The position numbers and the translations under genes were made by a program. Below the pieces are notes generated by a model. It worked only from the letters and a program-made list of their open reading frames with translations. It did not search any database and had not been told where the DNA came from. Shown here one piece after another: positions 38,526 through 46,619 of a stretch of 64,000 nucleotides of DNA. The stretch is taken from contig JAJCYC010000230.1 in the NCBI GenBank assembly GCA_029263115.1, positions 1 to 64,000 of the forward strand. Direction: 5' to 3'. Numbering within the stretch: position 1 is the stretch's first letter; every line of letters begins with the position of its first letter. The DNA is from Pseudonocardia sp. GTDB taxonomy: Bacteria; Actinomycetota; Actinomycetes; Mycobacteriales; Pseudonocardiaceae.

Positions 38526-38720
38526 ATGGAGTCACTGCTGTACGGCCTGGCCCTGCTGGCCTGCCCGGTCGGGATGGGCGCGATGATGTGGATGATGATG
38601 CGCGGCCAGCGCGCCGGAAGCGGCCCTGCGAAGGGGACGGACCAGGTCGCCGAGCTGCGCTCCGAGATCGACCTGCTCAAGGCCGAACGTGCCGCCCAGC
38701 GCGCGAAGGGCGGGCTGTGA
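38526..38720 (+). CDS. Small Met-rich membrane protein
   Basis: LLACPVGMGAMMWMMMRGQR then coiled segment. Confidence 0.6.
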   Translation: MESLLYGLALLACPVGMGAMMWMMMRGQRAGSGPAKGTDQVAELRSEIDLLKAERAAQRAKGGL

Positions 38721-38959
38721 TGTCGACCTGGATCGCCGCGTTCGTCGCGGTGGCCGCGATCGCGGCCACCTACTTCCTCTGCGTCCGGCCGGCGCTGCGC
38801 GGGCGCTGCGCGATGAGCGGGACCACCGGCGTCGATTCGGTAACCGACCGACAGATCGCGGAACTGCGCGAGGAACTGCGGATGCTGCGCGCCCAGGACG
38901 CACTCGACGACGGCCGCGTCACACGCAGCCACCCCACGCCGCCGACCACCGGCACCTGA
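38720..38959 (+). CDS. Small membrane protein
   Basis: ATG overlaps previous stop; N-terminal TM and helical tail. Confidence 0.55.
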   Translation: MSTWIAAFVAVAAIAATYFLCVRPALRGRCAMSGTTGVDSVTDRQIAELREELRMLRAQDALDDGRVTRSHPTPPTTGT

Positions 38960-39070
38960 ACCGGACGCGACACCGGCAGCGCGACCGGCCACGGGGCAAC
39001 GACCCACGCGCTGCGTGAACATCCCGGCCACGGCCCCGACCCCACACCGACCAGCAGGGAATGACGCCCA

Positions 39071-40456
39071 GTGGCCAAGTCACGGACGAGATCGACCAAG
39101 AAACAACCGGCAACCGGCCGTGCAGCGGCAGGAAGACCGGTAGACCAAGGTGTATTGGGGTTGGAGCAGCTGACCTCCGCGCTGGCTGCCCGCTCGGGCC
39201 TGGTCCTCACCCCCGCGCCCCGAGCACCACAGCGCCGCCCGCGCCCCCCGCGTGACGAAGCGGGCGTGCAGGCCCAGCGCGACACCTCCACCGGCGCTGA
39301 CCCGATCGCGGTCGGCGTCCAGAATCAGACTGTGACCGCCGCGCCGGTGGCACGGGAGGGCGCGGTCCCGACGGCGGAAGCCGTCACCGCGGGAGGATGT
39401 GCGGCGAAGCTTGCGGACGACCTCGGCGGTGACCAGGTCGGGCTCACCGCCACCTATTGGCTGGAGCCCGACGAGCACGTCCGCACCACGGCCGAACCGG
39501 TGACCATCCGATTCGTCGGCCAGCGGGTCGGGGCCACCGGTCTGGACCCGCGCGACCGGTTCGACCGCACCGAGCAGGTGGAAGGGCTTCCGCCGGACAG
39601 CGGACGGGTCTCGATCACCACCAAGCTGGTGGGTGTCAACGCGGGGCAGTGGCAGGTCGCCGCCGTCCCCGTCGCGGGAGTCACCGGTTCCTCGGCCGGC
39701 CAACCGGCGCCGCCGGTGAGGCGGGTGACGACCCGGACCCGGCCGGCGCCGTTGCTGCACGGCCCAGGCGTGCACCAGGCGGCGTGGCCCGCTCTGGTCC
39801 TGCTCGGCGTGCTCGTCGCACTGGTCACCCAGGCTCTGCTGCTACAGCGGTCGACGGGTGCGTGGGCCGGGGCGATGACCGTCTCGGTGGTCGCGGTCGT
39901 GGTCGGCTACCTGGCGGCGAAACTCTGGTATCTGGTGCTGCACCGGCAGGGCCTGCGGAGGTTCGTGCCCGCCGGGACGTGCATCCAGGGGTTCCTCCTC
40001 GGCGGCTTCGGGACACTTGCGGTCGGCTCCCTGCTGACCGACTCCCCGGTCGGGCTGCTTCTCGACGCCACCGCCCCCGGTGTCCTCCTGGCGATGGCGA
40101 TCGGCCGTCCCGGATGTTTCCTGGGTGGCTGCTGCGTCGGGCGGCCCACCTCGTCCCGGTGGGGCCTATGGTCATCGGACCGCCGGATCGGGGTGCGCAG
40201 GATCCCGGTCCAGCTCCTGGAGGCCGCGATGGCGCTCGCGATCGGGATCGGGACCCTGGCGCTGTTCTCCGCCGGGCCGCTCCCGCTACCCGGCGCGCTG
40301 TTCGTCGGGGCCGTCGCCGCCTACACGGTCGGCCGTCAACTGCTCCTCCCGCTGCGGCGCGAGCCCCGCCGGACCTCGACCGGGCGGCTCCTCACACTCG
40401 CAGCGGCCGGCCTGGTCGTCGTGGCCGCGGTGCTGGCCTCCGTGCTCGCCGCGTAG
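39071..40456 (+). CDS. Prolipoprotein diacylglyceryl transferase-like (Lgt family) membrane protein with N-terminal extension
   Basis: MAIGRPGCFLGGCCVGRPTSSRWGLWSSDRRIGVRRIPVQLLEAAMALAIGIG resembles Lgt core; about 230-aa soluble N-terminal extension. Confidence 0.65.
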   Translation: MAKSRTRSTKKQPATGRAAAGRPVDQGVLGLEQLTSALAARSGLVLTPAPRAPQRRPRPPRDEAGVQAQRDTSTGADPIAVGVQNQTVTAAPVAREGAVPTAEAVTAGGCAAKLADDLGGDQVGLTATYWLEPDEHVRTTAEPVTIRFVGQRVGATGLDPRDRFDRTEQVEGLPPDSGRVSITTKLVGVNAGQWQVAAVPVAGVTGSSAGQPAPPVRRVTTRTRPAPLLHGPGVHQAAWPALVLLGVLVALVTQALLLQRSTGAWAGAMTVSVVAVVVGYLAAKLWYLVLHRQGLRRFVPAGTCIQGFLLGGFGTLAVGSLLTDSPVGLLLDATAPGVLLAMAIGRPGCFLGGCCVGRPTSSRWGLWSSDRRIGVRRIPVQLLEAAMALAIGIGTLALFSAGPLPLPGALFVGAVAAYTVGRQLLLPLRREPRRTSTGRLLTLAAAGLVVVAAVLASVLAA

Positions 40457-40629
40457 CCGGACGTCGCAGAACCTCGCCAGGCCCACCTCGAAGGGCGTCG
40501 GGTCGGTGAACGCCGAGGATCGCGTCATCGCGGTTGGGTCGGCGGTCAGTCCGGGCCCCCGCGATCGGCGCCCGCCGAGGTTGGGCGCTCCGGGGTGCGG
40601 CGGGCCGATCTGTCGCGGCGGCTCGGACG

Positions 40630-40726
40630 CCGGTACCAGCGTCCGCCGTAGAGCGGGAGCGGGATGAGCGACATGAAGACGGCGGGGAGTCCGGCGAAGA
40701 TGCCTATTCCCTGCAGAGGGTGTCAT
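40630..40726 (-). pseudogene. Degenerate copy of the 59-aa membrane protein gene at 40897-41076
   Basis: Minus strand LQGIGIFAGLPAVFMSLIPLPLYGGRWYRRP; start region out of frame. Confidence 0.5.
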
Positions 40727-40896
40727 GCGGGTCCCTGTTGGACGTCGGTCTCAACTTCGAGTTCAACGGCGACGCCCATGCCCAGCGGGAAGGGGGGTGT
40801 GTGCCGAACGCCCCTTGGTCCGCACCGTCCTGAACGGGGTCGATGCGCCGGCTGTCAGCCGCTCGCGGCTCGTCGCTCGTGCGGGAGCAGCGGTGG

Positions 40897-41076
40897 TCAA
40901 CCCGGGCCGCGGTCAGTACCCGTCGCGGACTGCGGGCGCGTCGTGGGCCGGGTGGACCCACCCCGTCGACGGGTCAGCCGCCGGTACCAGCGGCCGCCGT
41001 AGAGGGGCAGCGCGATCAGCAACAGGATGACGGCGGGCAGTCCGGCGAAGATGCCGATGCCTTGCAGGGTGGTCAC
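40897..41076 (-). CDS. 59-aa small membrane protein
   Basis: VTTLQGIGIFAGLPAVILLLIALPLYGGRWYRRLTR...; GTG start, TGA at 40897-40899; not in the supplied ORF track. Confidence 0.55.
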   Translation of the reverse strand: MTTLQGIGIFAGLPAVILLLIALPLYGGRWYRRLTRRRGGSTRPTTRPQSATGTDRGPG

Positions 41077-41456
41077 GCAGAATCCTTCACGGGTGTGGGG
41101 TCCTCAGGGAGTCGGGGGCCGGGCGTCGCGGCACGGGGGCAGGGGAGGTGGCTCTTGCTGCGGTACGTCGACATCTGCGGGTGCGGCGGGCTCCGTCTCC
41201 GGTTCCGCCGTCTGCTCCGCGGGCGGCGCAGGTTCAGGCCCGACCTCGGGCGTGTCAGCCGTTGGTGCCGAGTCGGCCGAGGCGATACCTGCCACGAGTG
41301 CCCGGCGGTCCGCGGCGCGCTTTTTCGGTCGGGATCGGTCAGTTGCGCGATCACCAGTCCGGTGACGACTACCACCAACAGTCCGACGACCACGAATAAC
41401 GGCCAGATCTCGCGACGGCCGGTGATGGCGTAGCCGGCCAGTGTCGTGACGGTCAT
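41073..41456 (-). CDS. Hypothetical single-TM protein downstream of VKOR
   Basis: ATG overlaps the VKOR stop; MTVTTLAGYAITGRREIWPLFVVVGLLVVVVTGLVIAQL. Confidence 0.5.
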   Translation of the reverse strand: MTVTTLAGYAITGRREIWPLFVVVGLLVVVVTGLVIAQLTDPDRKSAPRTAGHSWQVSPRPTRHQRLTRPRSGLNLRRPRSRRRNRRRSPPHPQMSTYRSKSHLPCPRAATPGPRLPEDPTPVKDSA

Positions 41457-42094
41457 CGGAGCATGCCCGTCCAGTATGGCCAGAATCGGACCGCCACGAG
41501 CACGGCGACCGCCAGCAGCCATATCGCGAGCACCGCGCCATGGAAGCCCGCGAGCCGGTCGATCACCGGTCGGGCGCCTCTTTGCGCCGGCCGTCCTGCC
41601 GTGAGGTTGTGCATCGTCGTGTACCAGAACACCGAGATGGTCACGACCCACACGGCCATGCAGTACGGGCAGAGCGCACCGATGACGTACAGGCTCTGGG
41701 CGATCAGCCAGTGCACGAACAACACACCGGCGGTCGCGCCGACCTGCAGGCCGAGCCACATCCAGCGGGGGAGCACCGCCCCACCGACGACGGCCGCCCC
41801 GATCGTCGCCACCACGGGGAAGGCGATCAATCCGATGAGCGGGTTGGGGAAGCCGAGGAGCTCCGACTGCGGCGAGGCCATGATCGACCCACAGGAGAGC
41901 ACGGGATCGATGCTGCATGCCGGAACGAACTCTGGGTCCTCGAGCAGCGAGATGCGATCGAGGGTCAGGGCGAACGCGGCGGCGGTACCGAGCGCGCCTC
42001 CGGCGAGAAGGACCCAGCCGACGGCTCGGGCAAGGAACCCGACGAGGTCCGGCGGGGCTGCGGTGTCATCGAGGCGCACGCCGAGTGAGGTCAT
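41453..42094 (-). CDS. Vitamin K epoxide reductase (VKOR) family protein
   Basis: CSIDPVLSCGSIMASPQSELLGFPNPLIGLIAF ... ALCPYCMAVW. Confidence 0.9.
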   Translation of the reverse strand: MTSLGVRLDDTAAPPDLVGFLARAVGWVLLAGGALGTAAAFALTLDRISLLEDPEFVPACSIDPVLSCGSIMASPQSELLGFPNPLIGLIAFPVVATIGAAVVGGAVLPRWMWLGLQVGATAGVLFVHWLIAQSLYVIGALCPYCMAVWVVTISVFWYTTMHNLTAGRPAQRGARPVIDRLAGFHGAVLAIWLLAVAVLVAVRFWPYWTGMLR

Positions 42095-42106
42095 GGGAAG
42101 GTGCTC

Positions 42107-42790
42107 CTATCGGGCGAGCGCGAGGTCGAACTGCGAGCGGAGCTCATTGAGGGACTCCGGTTGGATCCGGACCCCGTCGAGGAAGAAGGTAGGGGTGCCC
42201 TGGACCCCGGCCGCTTCGCCGTCGGCGCGATCCCGGCGCACCCTTTCCAGCGTCGCGGGGTCGGCGACCGCCCGGTCGAAGGCGGAGAGATCGAGCCCGA
42301 GGTCGTCGGCGAACACTCGGAACAGGTCGGCCTGCGACTGCTGCTTCTCGCCCCACTCGGACTGCGTCTCGAACATGCGCTGGTACATGGCCTCGAACTG
42401 GCCCTGCTGCGCCGCAGCCTCCACTGCAACCGCTGCGTTCTCGGCATTGGCGTGGCTGGTGATGGGGAAGTACCGGGCGACGAACAGGACGCGGTCGCCG
42501 TACTCGGCCCGCAGTTGCTCGACGGCCGGGAACGCGGCGCGACACGACTCGCACTCGAAGTCGAGGAACTCGACGAACGTGACCGCATCGTCGGGTGCGG
42601 TGGACAGCCGGTGGCTGTCCTCGCGAACCAGGATCTCGCGCGGAACCTGCTCGCCGTTCGTGGTGACGTCGCCGGCCCCCTCGGAGAACTCGGGAACGAG
42701 GGTGTCACGGGCGCTGAGGAGCAAGGCGGCGATGAGGACGACGGTGACCACGAGGACTGCGGTCAGGGTGGCCCGGAGATTCTTGGTCAT
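42107..42790 (-). CDS. DsbA-like thiol-disulfide oxidoreductase
   Basis: VTFVEFLDFECESCRAAFPAVEQLRAEYGDRVLFVARYFPI ... GVQGTPTFFLDG. Confidence 0.9.
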   Translation of the reverse strand: MTKNLRATLTAVLVVTVVLIAALLLSARDTLVPEFSEGAGDVTTNGEQVPREILVREDSHRLSTAPDDAVTFVEFLDFECESCRAAFPAVEQLRAEYGDRVLFVARYFPITSHANAENAAVAVEAAAQQGQFEAMYQRMFETQSEWGEKQQSQADLFRVFADDLGLDLSAFDRAVADPATLERVRRDRADGEAAGVQGTPTFFLDGVRIQPESLNELRSQFDLALAR

Positions 42791-42834
42791 GATCCCTCTC
42801 TGGGGTCGGTATCGATGTCGGGGTGCCAGGAGCG

Positions 42835-42945
42835 TCCGCTCGTTCCGTGGCGATGCACGCACGGTGTGGAAGGAGCTCGGAGATGCGCGCGGTGGTCAGG
42901 ATCGCCGCGGCGACGCGGTGAGCGCGGTCGAGAAGCACGGTGTTG
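42835..42945 (-). pseudogene. C-terminal fragment of a TlpA/ResA-like gene
   Basis: NTVLLDRAHRVAAAILTTARISELLPHRACIATE matches the C-termini of the TlpA genes at 34091 and 51997. Confidence 0.6.
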
Positions 42946-43031
42946 CAGGGGAACCTGCGCGGTCCGGTGTGGCGCTGTACGACGGCGGCTGGGAACTGCC
43001 GCCCTGCCGATCGCCGGGTCAGGCCAGCGGT

Positions 43032-43424
43032 CTAGACACGCGTGATGCCTACCGCGAGCAGGCGATCCCGGCCGGCGATCAGCCGGCAAGGTGCCCAGGC
43101 CGGCATGCCGCCTGCACTCACCCTTCCGGCGAGAACCAGCGCAGCGGCGACGAGAGCGACGAGCACGGTGCCAGCGCCGGCAGGAGGAACGCACTCGGGG
43201 GCAGCCACCCGAGCGGCTGCCGACGCGGTCGGTCCGGCCTCGCAGACGACGTCATGCCCCGGCCCGTGACCGATGTCCTGGATCGCAGCCGCTGAAGCCC
43301 CGGCCGTCGGAGCCAGGACCGCTTGGCAGGCGAAGAGCTGCGCGAGTACCGCCACCGTCAGGATCAGGCGCATGCTCCAGCGCCCCGCAACGCGGTGAAC
43401 TCTGGACCGGCGCATCGCCTTCAT
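43032..43424 (-). CDS. Hypothetical secreted/membrane protein
   Basis: N-terminal signal-like segment and one TM. Confidence 0.4.
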   Translation of the reverse strand: MKAMRRSRVHRVAGRWSMRLILTVAVLAQLFACQAVLAPTAGASAAAIQDIGHGPGHDVVCEAGPTASAAARVAAPECVPPAGAGTVLVALVAAALVLAGRVSAGGMPAWAPCRLIAGRDRLLAVGITRV

Positions 43425-43664
43425 GACTCCGCCGACGATAACGATCGGACGCCGCGCGGTTCATCCTGCCCGGGCTGCGGGCCAGGGTGCCGGCGGTCGT
43501 CGGCGGGGAGGACCGGCGGAGTGCCGCCGCGGCGTCGCGCGCACCGGATGTCCATGGCCATGGCAAAGTCCCCGCTGATGGCCAGGTGTAGGTCCCCGCT
43601 GGTGGCCAGGTAGAAGTCCCCACCCCTCGTTCGTCGTGTCGACCCGGAGCGTGGGCCCTGGGCG

Positions 43665-45245
43665 GTGACGGTGGCGGTGCCGACCAGTCACCGCACCGCC
43701 CAGGGGGCTCCATTGAAGTCTGCGAGGGAACGGATGGACATCATTTCCGCCTATCGAGAGGTGGGCACCTATCGGGGCGCGGCCGCGATCAGCGGCACGA
43801 CACCGAAGACGGTTCGGCGGGTGATCGCCGGCCACGAGTCCGGCGGCGCCGCGCCGGAACGCGAACCGCGGGCCCACAACTACGACGCCGTCTGCGAGCT
43901 CGTCGCCGAGCGGGTGGCCAAGTCCAAGGGTCGGATTACCGCGAAGCGGTTGCTGCCCGCGGCTCGCGCGGCGGGCTATGAGGGGTCGGCGCGGAACCTG
44001 CGGCGGCTGGTCTCGGAACGCAAAGCGTTGTGGCGCAACGACCATCATCGTGGGCGGCGGCCGGCGGTGTGGTCCCCCGGTGAGCATCTGGTCATCGACT
44101 GGGGCGTGCTGGGCGGGCTGCACGTGTTCTGCGGGGTCCTGGCCTGGTCGAGGGTGCGGTTCGTGCGCTTCGCTCTCGACGAGCGCGCCGAGAAGACCCT
44201 GGGGCTGCTCGCGGAGTGCTTCGAGACCCTCGGCGGGGTCCCCGCCGTCGTGCTCGCCGACCGGATGGGTTGCTTGAAGGGCGGGGTGGTCGCGAACACG
44301 GTCGTGCCCACCGGCGACTACGTGCGCTTCGCGGCACACCACGGTTTCCGGCCCGACTTCTGCGAGGCCGCGGACCCGGAGTCGAAGGGGATCGTGGAGA
44401 ACCTGGTCGGCTATGCCAAGACCGACTTGATGATCCCCGGGGCCGACGGGTCCGGGGACCCGTTCACCGATCTCGGCGCGGCGAACGCCGCGGCCGCGGC
44501 GTGGTGCGTCGAGGTCAACGCCGTCATGCACTCCGAGATCTGCGCGGTGCCCGCCGAGCGGCTGGTGATCGAGCGGGAGCTGCTGGCCGCGTTGCCGTCG
44601 CTGCGGGCCAGCATCGGCAGGACGGTGACCCGCAAGGTCGACCGATTGGCCTGCGTCCGGTTCGCCTCGGCCCGCTACTCGGTCCCGGTCGCGCTGATCG
44701 GCACCCAGGTCCGGCTGCACGTCGAGGCGGACCGGACCCTGTCGATCATCTCTGGTCCCGGGGAGGGTGAGGTGGTCGCCGAGCACCTGCTCGTCGCGCC
44801 CGGTGAGGCCTCTATCCACGATGATCATTACGGCGGGCCGCGCCCGGTGCCGCGGCGGACGGTGCGCCCGAAAACCGTGGCGGAGAAGGCGTTCTGCGCG
44901 CTCGGTGAGACAGCGGAGGCGTTCATCACCGGCGCCGCCGCGGCCGGCAACACCCGGCTCGGGCCGGAGCTGGCCGAGCTGAACACCCTCGCTGCCGCGC
45001 ACGGCGAGCCCGCCTTCGGCGACGCCCTGGCCCGGGCGGTCGCGTTCGGTCGCTGGCGGGCCGCGGACGTGCGTTCCATCCTCGCCGCCGGCGCCGGGAC
45101 CCCGCAGCCCACCCGCGGCGGGGACGTGCTCGTGCTCGAGCTGCCGGTCGTGCCGACCCGCCCGCTGTCGGCCTACGCCATCGACATCACCACCACCGAC
45201 GAAACCGCCGACGGCGGCAGCACCGCGGTCGGGGGTTCGTCGTGA
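43665..45245 (+). CDS. istA: IS21-family transposase IstA
   Basis: HTH plus rve domain: HLVIDWGVLGGLHVFCGVLAWSRVRFVRFALDE ... EAADPESKGIVENLVGYAK. Confidence 0.92.
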   Translation: MTVAVPTSHRTAQGAPLKSARERMDIISAYREVGTYRGAAAISGTTPKTVRRVIAGHESGGAAPEREPRAHNYDAVCELVAERVAKSKGRITAKRLLPAARAAGYEGSARNLRRLVSERKALWRNDHHRGRRPAVWSPGEHLVIDWGVLGGLHVFCGVLAWSRVRFVRFALDERAEKTLGLLAECFETLGGVPAVVLADRMGCLKGGVVANTVVPTGDYVRFAAHHGFRPDFCEAADPESKGIVENLVGYAKTDLMIPGADGSGDPFTDLGAANAAAAAWCVEVNAVMHSEICAVPAERLVIERELLAALPSLRASIGRTVTRKVDRLACVRFASARYSVPVALIGTQVRLHVEADRTLSIISGPGEGEVVAEHLLVAPGEASIHDDHYGGPRPVPRRTVRPKTVAEKAFCALGETAEAFITGAAAAGNTRLGPELAELNTLAAAHGEPAFGDALARAVAFGRWRAADVRSILAAGAGTPQPTRGGDVLVLELPVVPTRPLSAYAIDITTTDETADGGSTAVGGSS

Positions 45246-46027
45246 GCGCGGCCCCACCCGCGCTGGCCCCCGACCTGGTTGCGGGGCTGCGCCGACTCAA
45301 GCTGGCCGCGATGCGCCAGCTCGCCCCCGAGCTGCTGGCCACCGCGAAAACCCAGCGATGGGCACCGGAGGAGCTGCTGCGCACCCTGATCGAGGCCGAG
45401 ATCACCGCCCGCGACGCCTCCAACGCCCGCACCCGGGCCAAGGCCGCCGCGTTCCCCGTGGTCAAGACCCTCGACGAGTTCGACCGCGCCGCCTCCAGCA
45501 TCAACCCCGCCACCCTGGACTACCTCGCCAGCCTGGAATGGATCACCGCGAAGGAGAACCTCTGCCTGGTCGGGCCCGCCGGGACAGGGAAGAGCCACCT
45601 GCTCGTCGCCCTCGGCGTCGCCGCCGTGCAAGCGGGGCACCGGGTCCGCTACTTCACCGCCGCCGAGCTCGTGGAGACCCTCTACCGGGCGCTGGCCGAC
45701 AACTCCGTCGGACGGGTCATCGACACCCTGCTGCGCAACGATTTGATCATCTGCGACGAGGTCGGGTTCGCACCCCTGGATGACACCGGCGCGCAGCTGC
45801 TGTTCCGGTTCATCGCCGCCGCCTACGAACGCCGCGCCCTGGGCATCGCCAGCCACTGGCCCTTCGAGTCCTGGGGCCGGTTCCTACCCGAGCACACCAC
45901 CGCGGTCAGCCTCCTCGACCGGCTGCTGCACCACGCCAACGTCGTGGTCACCGACGGCGACTCGTTCCGCATGAAACAAGCCAGAGCCGGCACCGGCACC
46001 GCCGCGCACGCCAAGGCCCGACGATGA
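45242..46027 (+). CDS. istB: IS21-family helper ATPase IstB
   Basis: LVGPAGTGKSHLLVALG Walker A, LIICDEVGFAPLD Walker B. Confidence 0.93.
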   Translation: MSAAPPALAPDLVAGLRRLKLAAMRQLAPELLATAKTQRWAPEELLRTLIEAEITARDASNARTRAKAAAFPVVKTLDEFDRAASSINPATLDYLASLEWITAKENLCLVGPAGTGKSHLLVALGVAAVQAGHRVRYFTAAELVETLYRALADNSVGRVIDTLLRNDLIICDEVGFAPLDDTGAQLLFRFIAAAYERRALGIASHWPFESWGRFLPEHTTAVSLLDRLLHHANVVVTDGDSFRMKQARAGTGTAAHAKARR

Positions 46028-46224
46028 CCGCCCACCGCGAATATCGTTACAGCCCCACCCGGCCATCCGGGCTCTGCCCGGACCACCCCGCCTGCCTCGT
46101 CCTCCGCTGCCGCCGCTGGCTCTGCCCGCGCGAGTTCCACCTACCGCTCAACCAGCGCGGACAACCCCGCCGCTACTGCAGCCCAGCCTGCCGAGTCGCC
46201 GAACACCGGAGGCTCCACATGTGA
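46024..46224 (+). CDS. Small Cys-rich protein encoded inside the IS21 element
   Basis: 66 aa, GLCPDHPACLVLRCRRWLCPREFHLPLNQRGQPRRYCSPACRVAEHRR; ATG overlaps istB stop. Confidence 0.55.
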   Translation: MTAHREYRYSPTRPSGLCPDHPACLVLRCRRWLCPREFHLPLNQRGQPRRYCSPACRVAEHRRLHM

Positions 46225-46461
46225 TCAGCAAGCCCGAGGGGTGGGGACTTCTTCTTGGCCACCAGCGGGGACCGCAACTTGGCCGTTGACACCGGAGAGG
46301 CACGTCGGGCCTCGTACTCGATGGCGACCTGCGCATGGAGGGGCAGGCGCGCCTCAAGCTGTCTGCCTCCGAAAGACGGTGGGGCGCGGGCTTACGGGAA
46401 CGGGAGGGCGCACGCCCTACGCGCCAGGCTGGACGTGTCGTGTCGCGCCCGGCCTTCATGC

Positions 46462-46615
46462 CACCTGTACCCACGTGGCCACTGACGGCGTTGCGTCGGC
46501 GTCGCCGACGAGCATGTAGTAGCCGGGGGTATCAGCGTCGCCTCGGCCGGGACGGCGAGCCAGAGCGTCCTGTCGGGTCGGCGGTCGAGGCCGAGCGCGA
46601 CCGAACGCAGGTCGC
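46462..46615 (-). pseudogene. C-terminal fragment of a galactose-oxidase-like (DUF1929) protein
   Basis: Minus strand AGDLRSVALG... / DTPGYYMLVGDADATPSVATWVQVA*; truncated at the IS1634-like element. Confidence 0.5.
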
Positions 46616-46619
46616 CTGC

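Larger units (their letters stand above)
43549..46291 (+). mobile_element. IS21-family insertion sequence with multiple terminal repeats and 5-bp target duplication
   Basis: Left TGTCCATGGCCATGGCAAAGTCCCCGCTGATGGCC matches right end (reverse complement TGTCAACGGCCAAGTTGCGGTCCCCGCTGGTGGCC); CCGGA at 43544-43548 and 46292-46296. Confidence 0.88.

Noticed and set aside
41463-43295. 610-aa plus-strand ORF
   Set aside because: Antisense to clear VKOR and DsbA genes; low-complexity Ser/Arg/Thr composition.
43461-45257. 598-aa minus-strand ORF
   Set aside because: Antisense to istA; no motif support.
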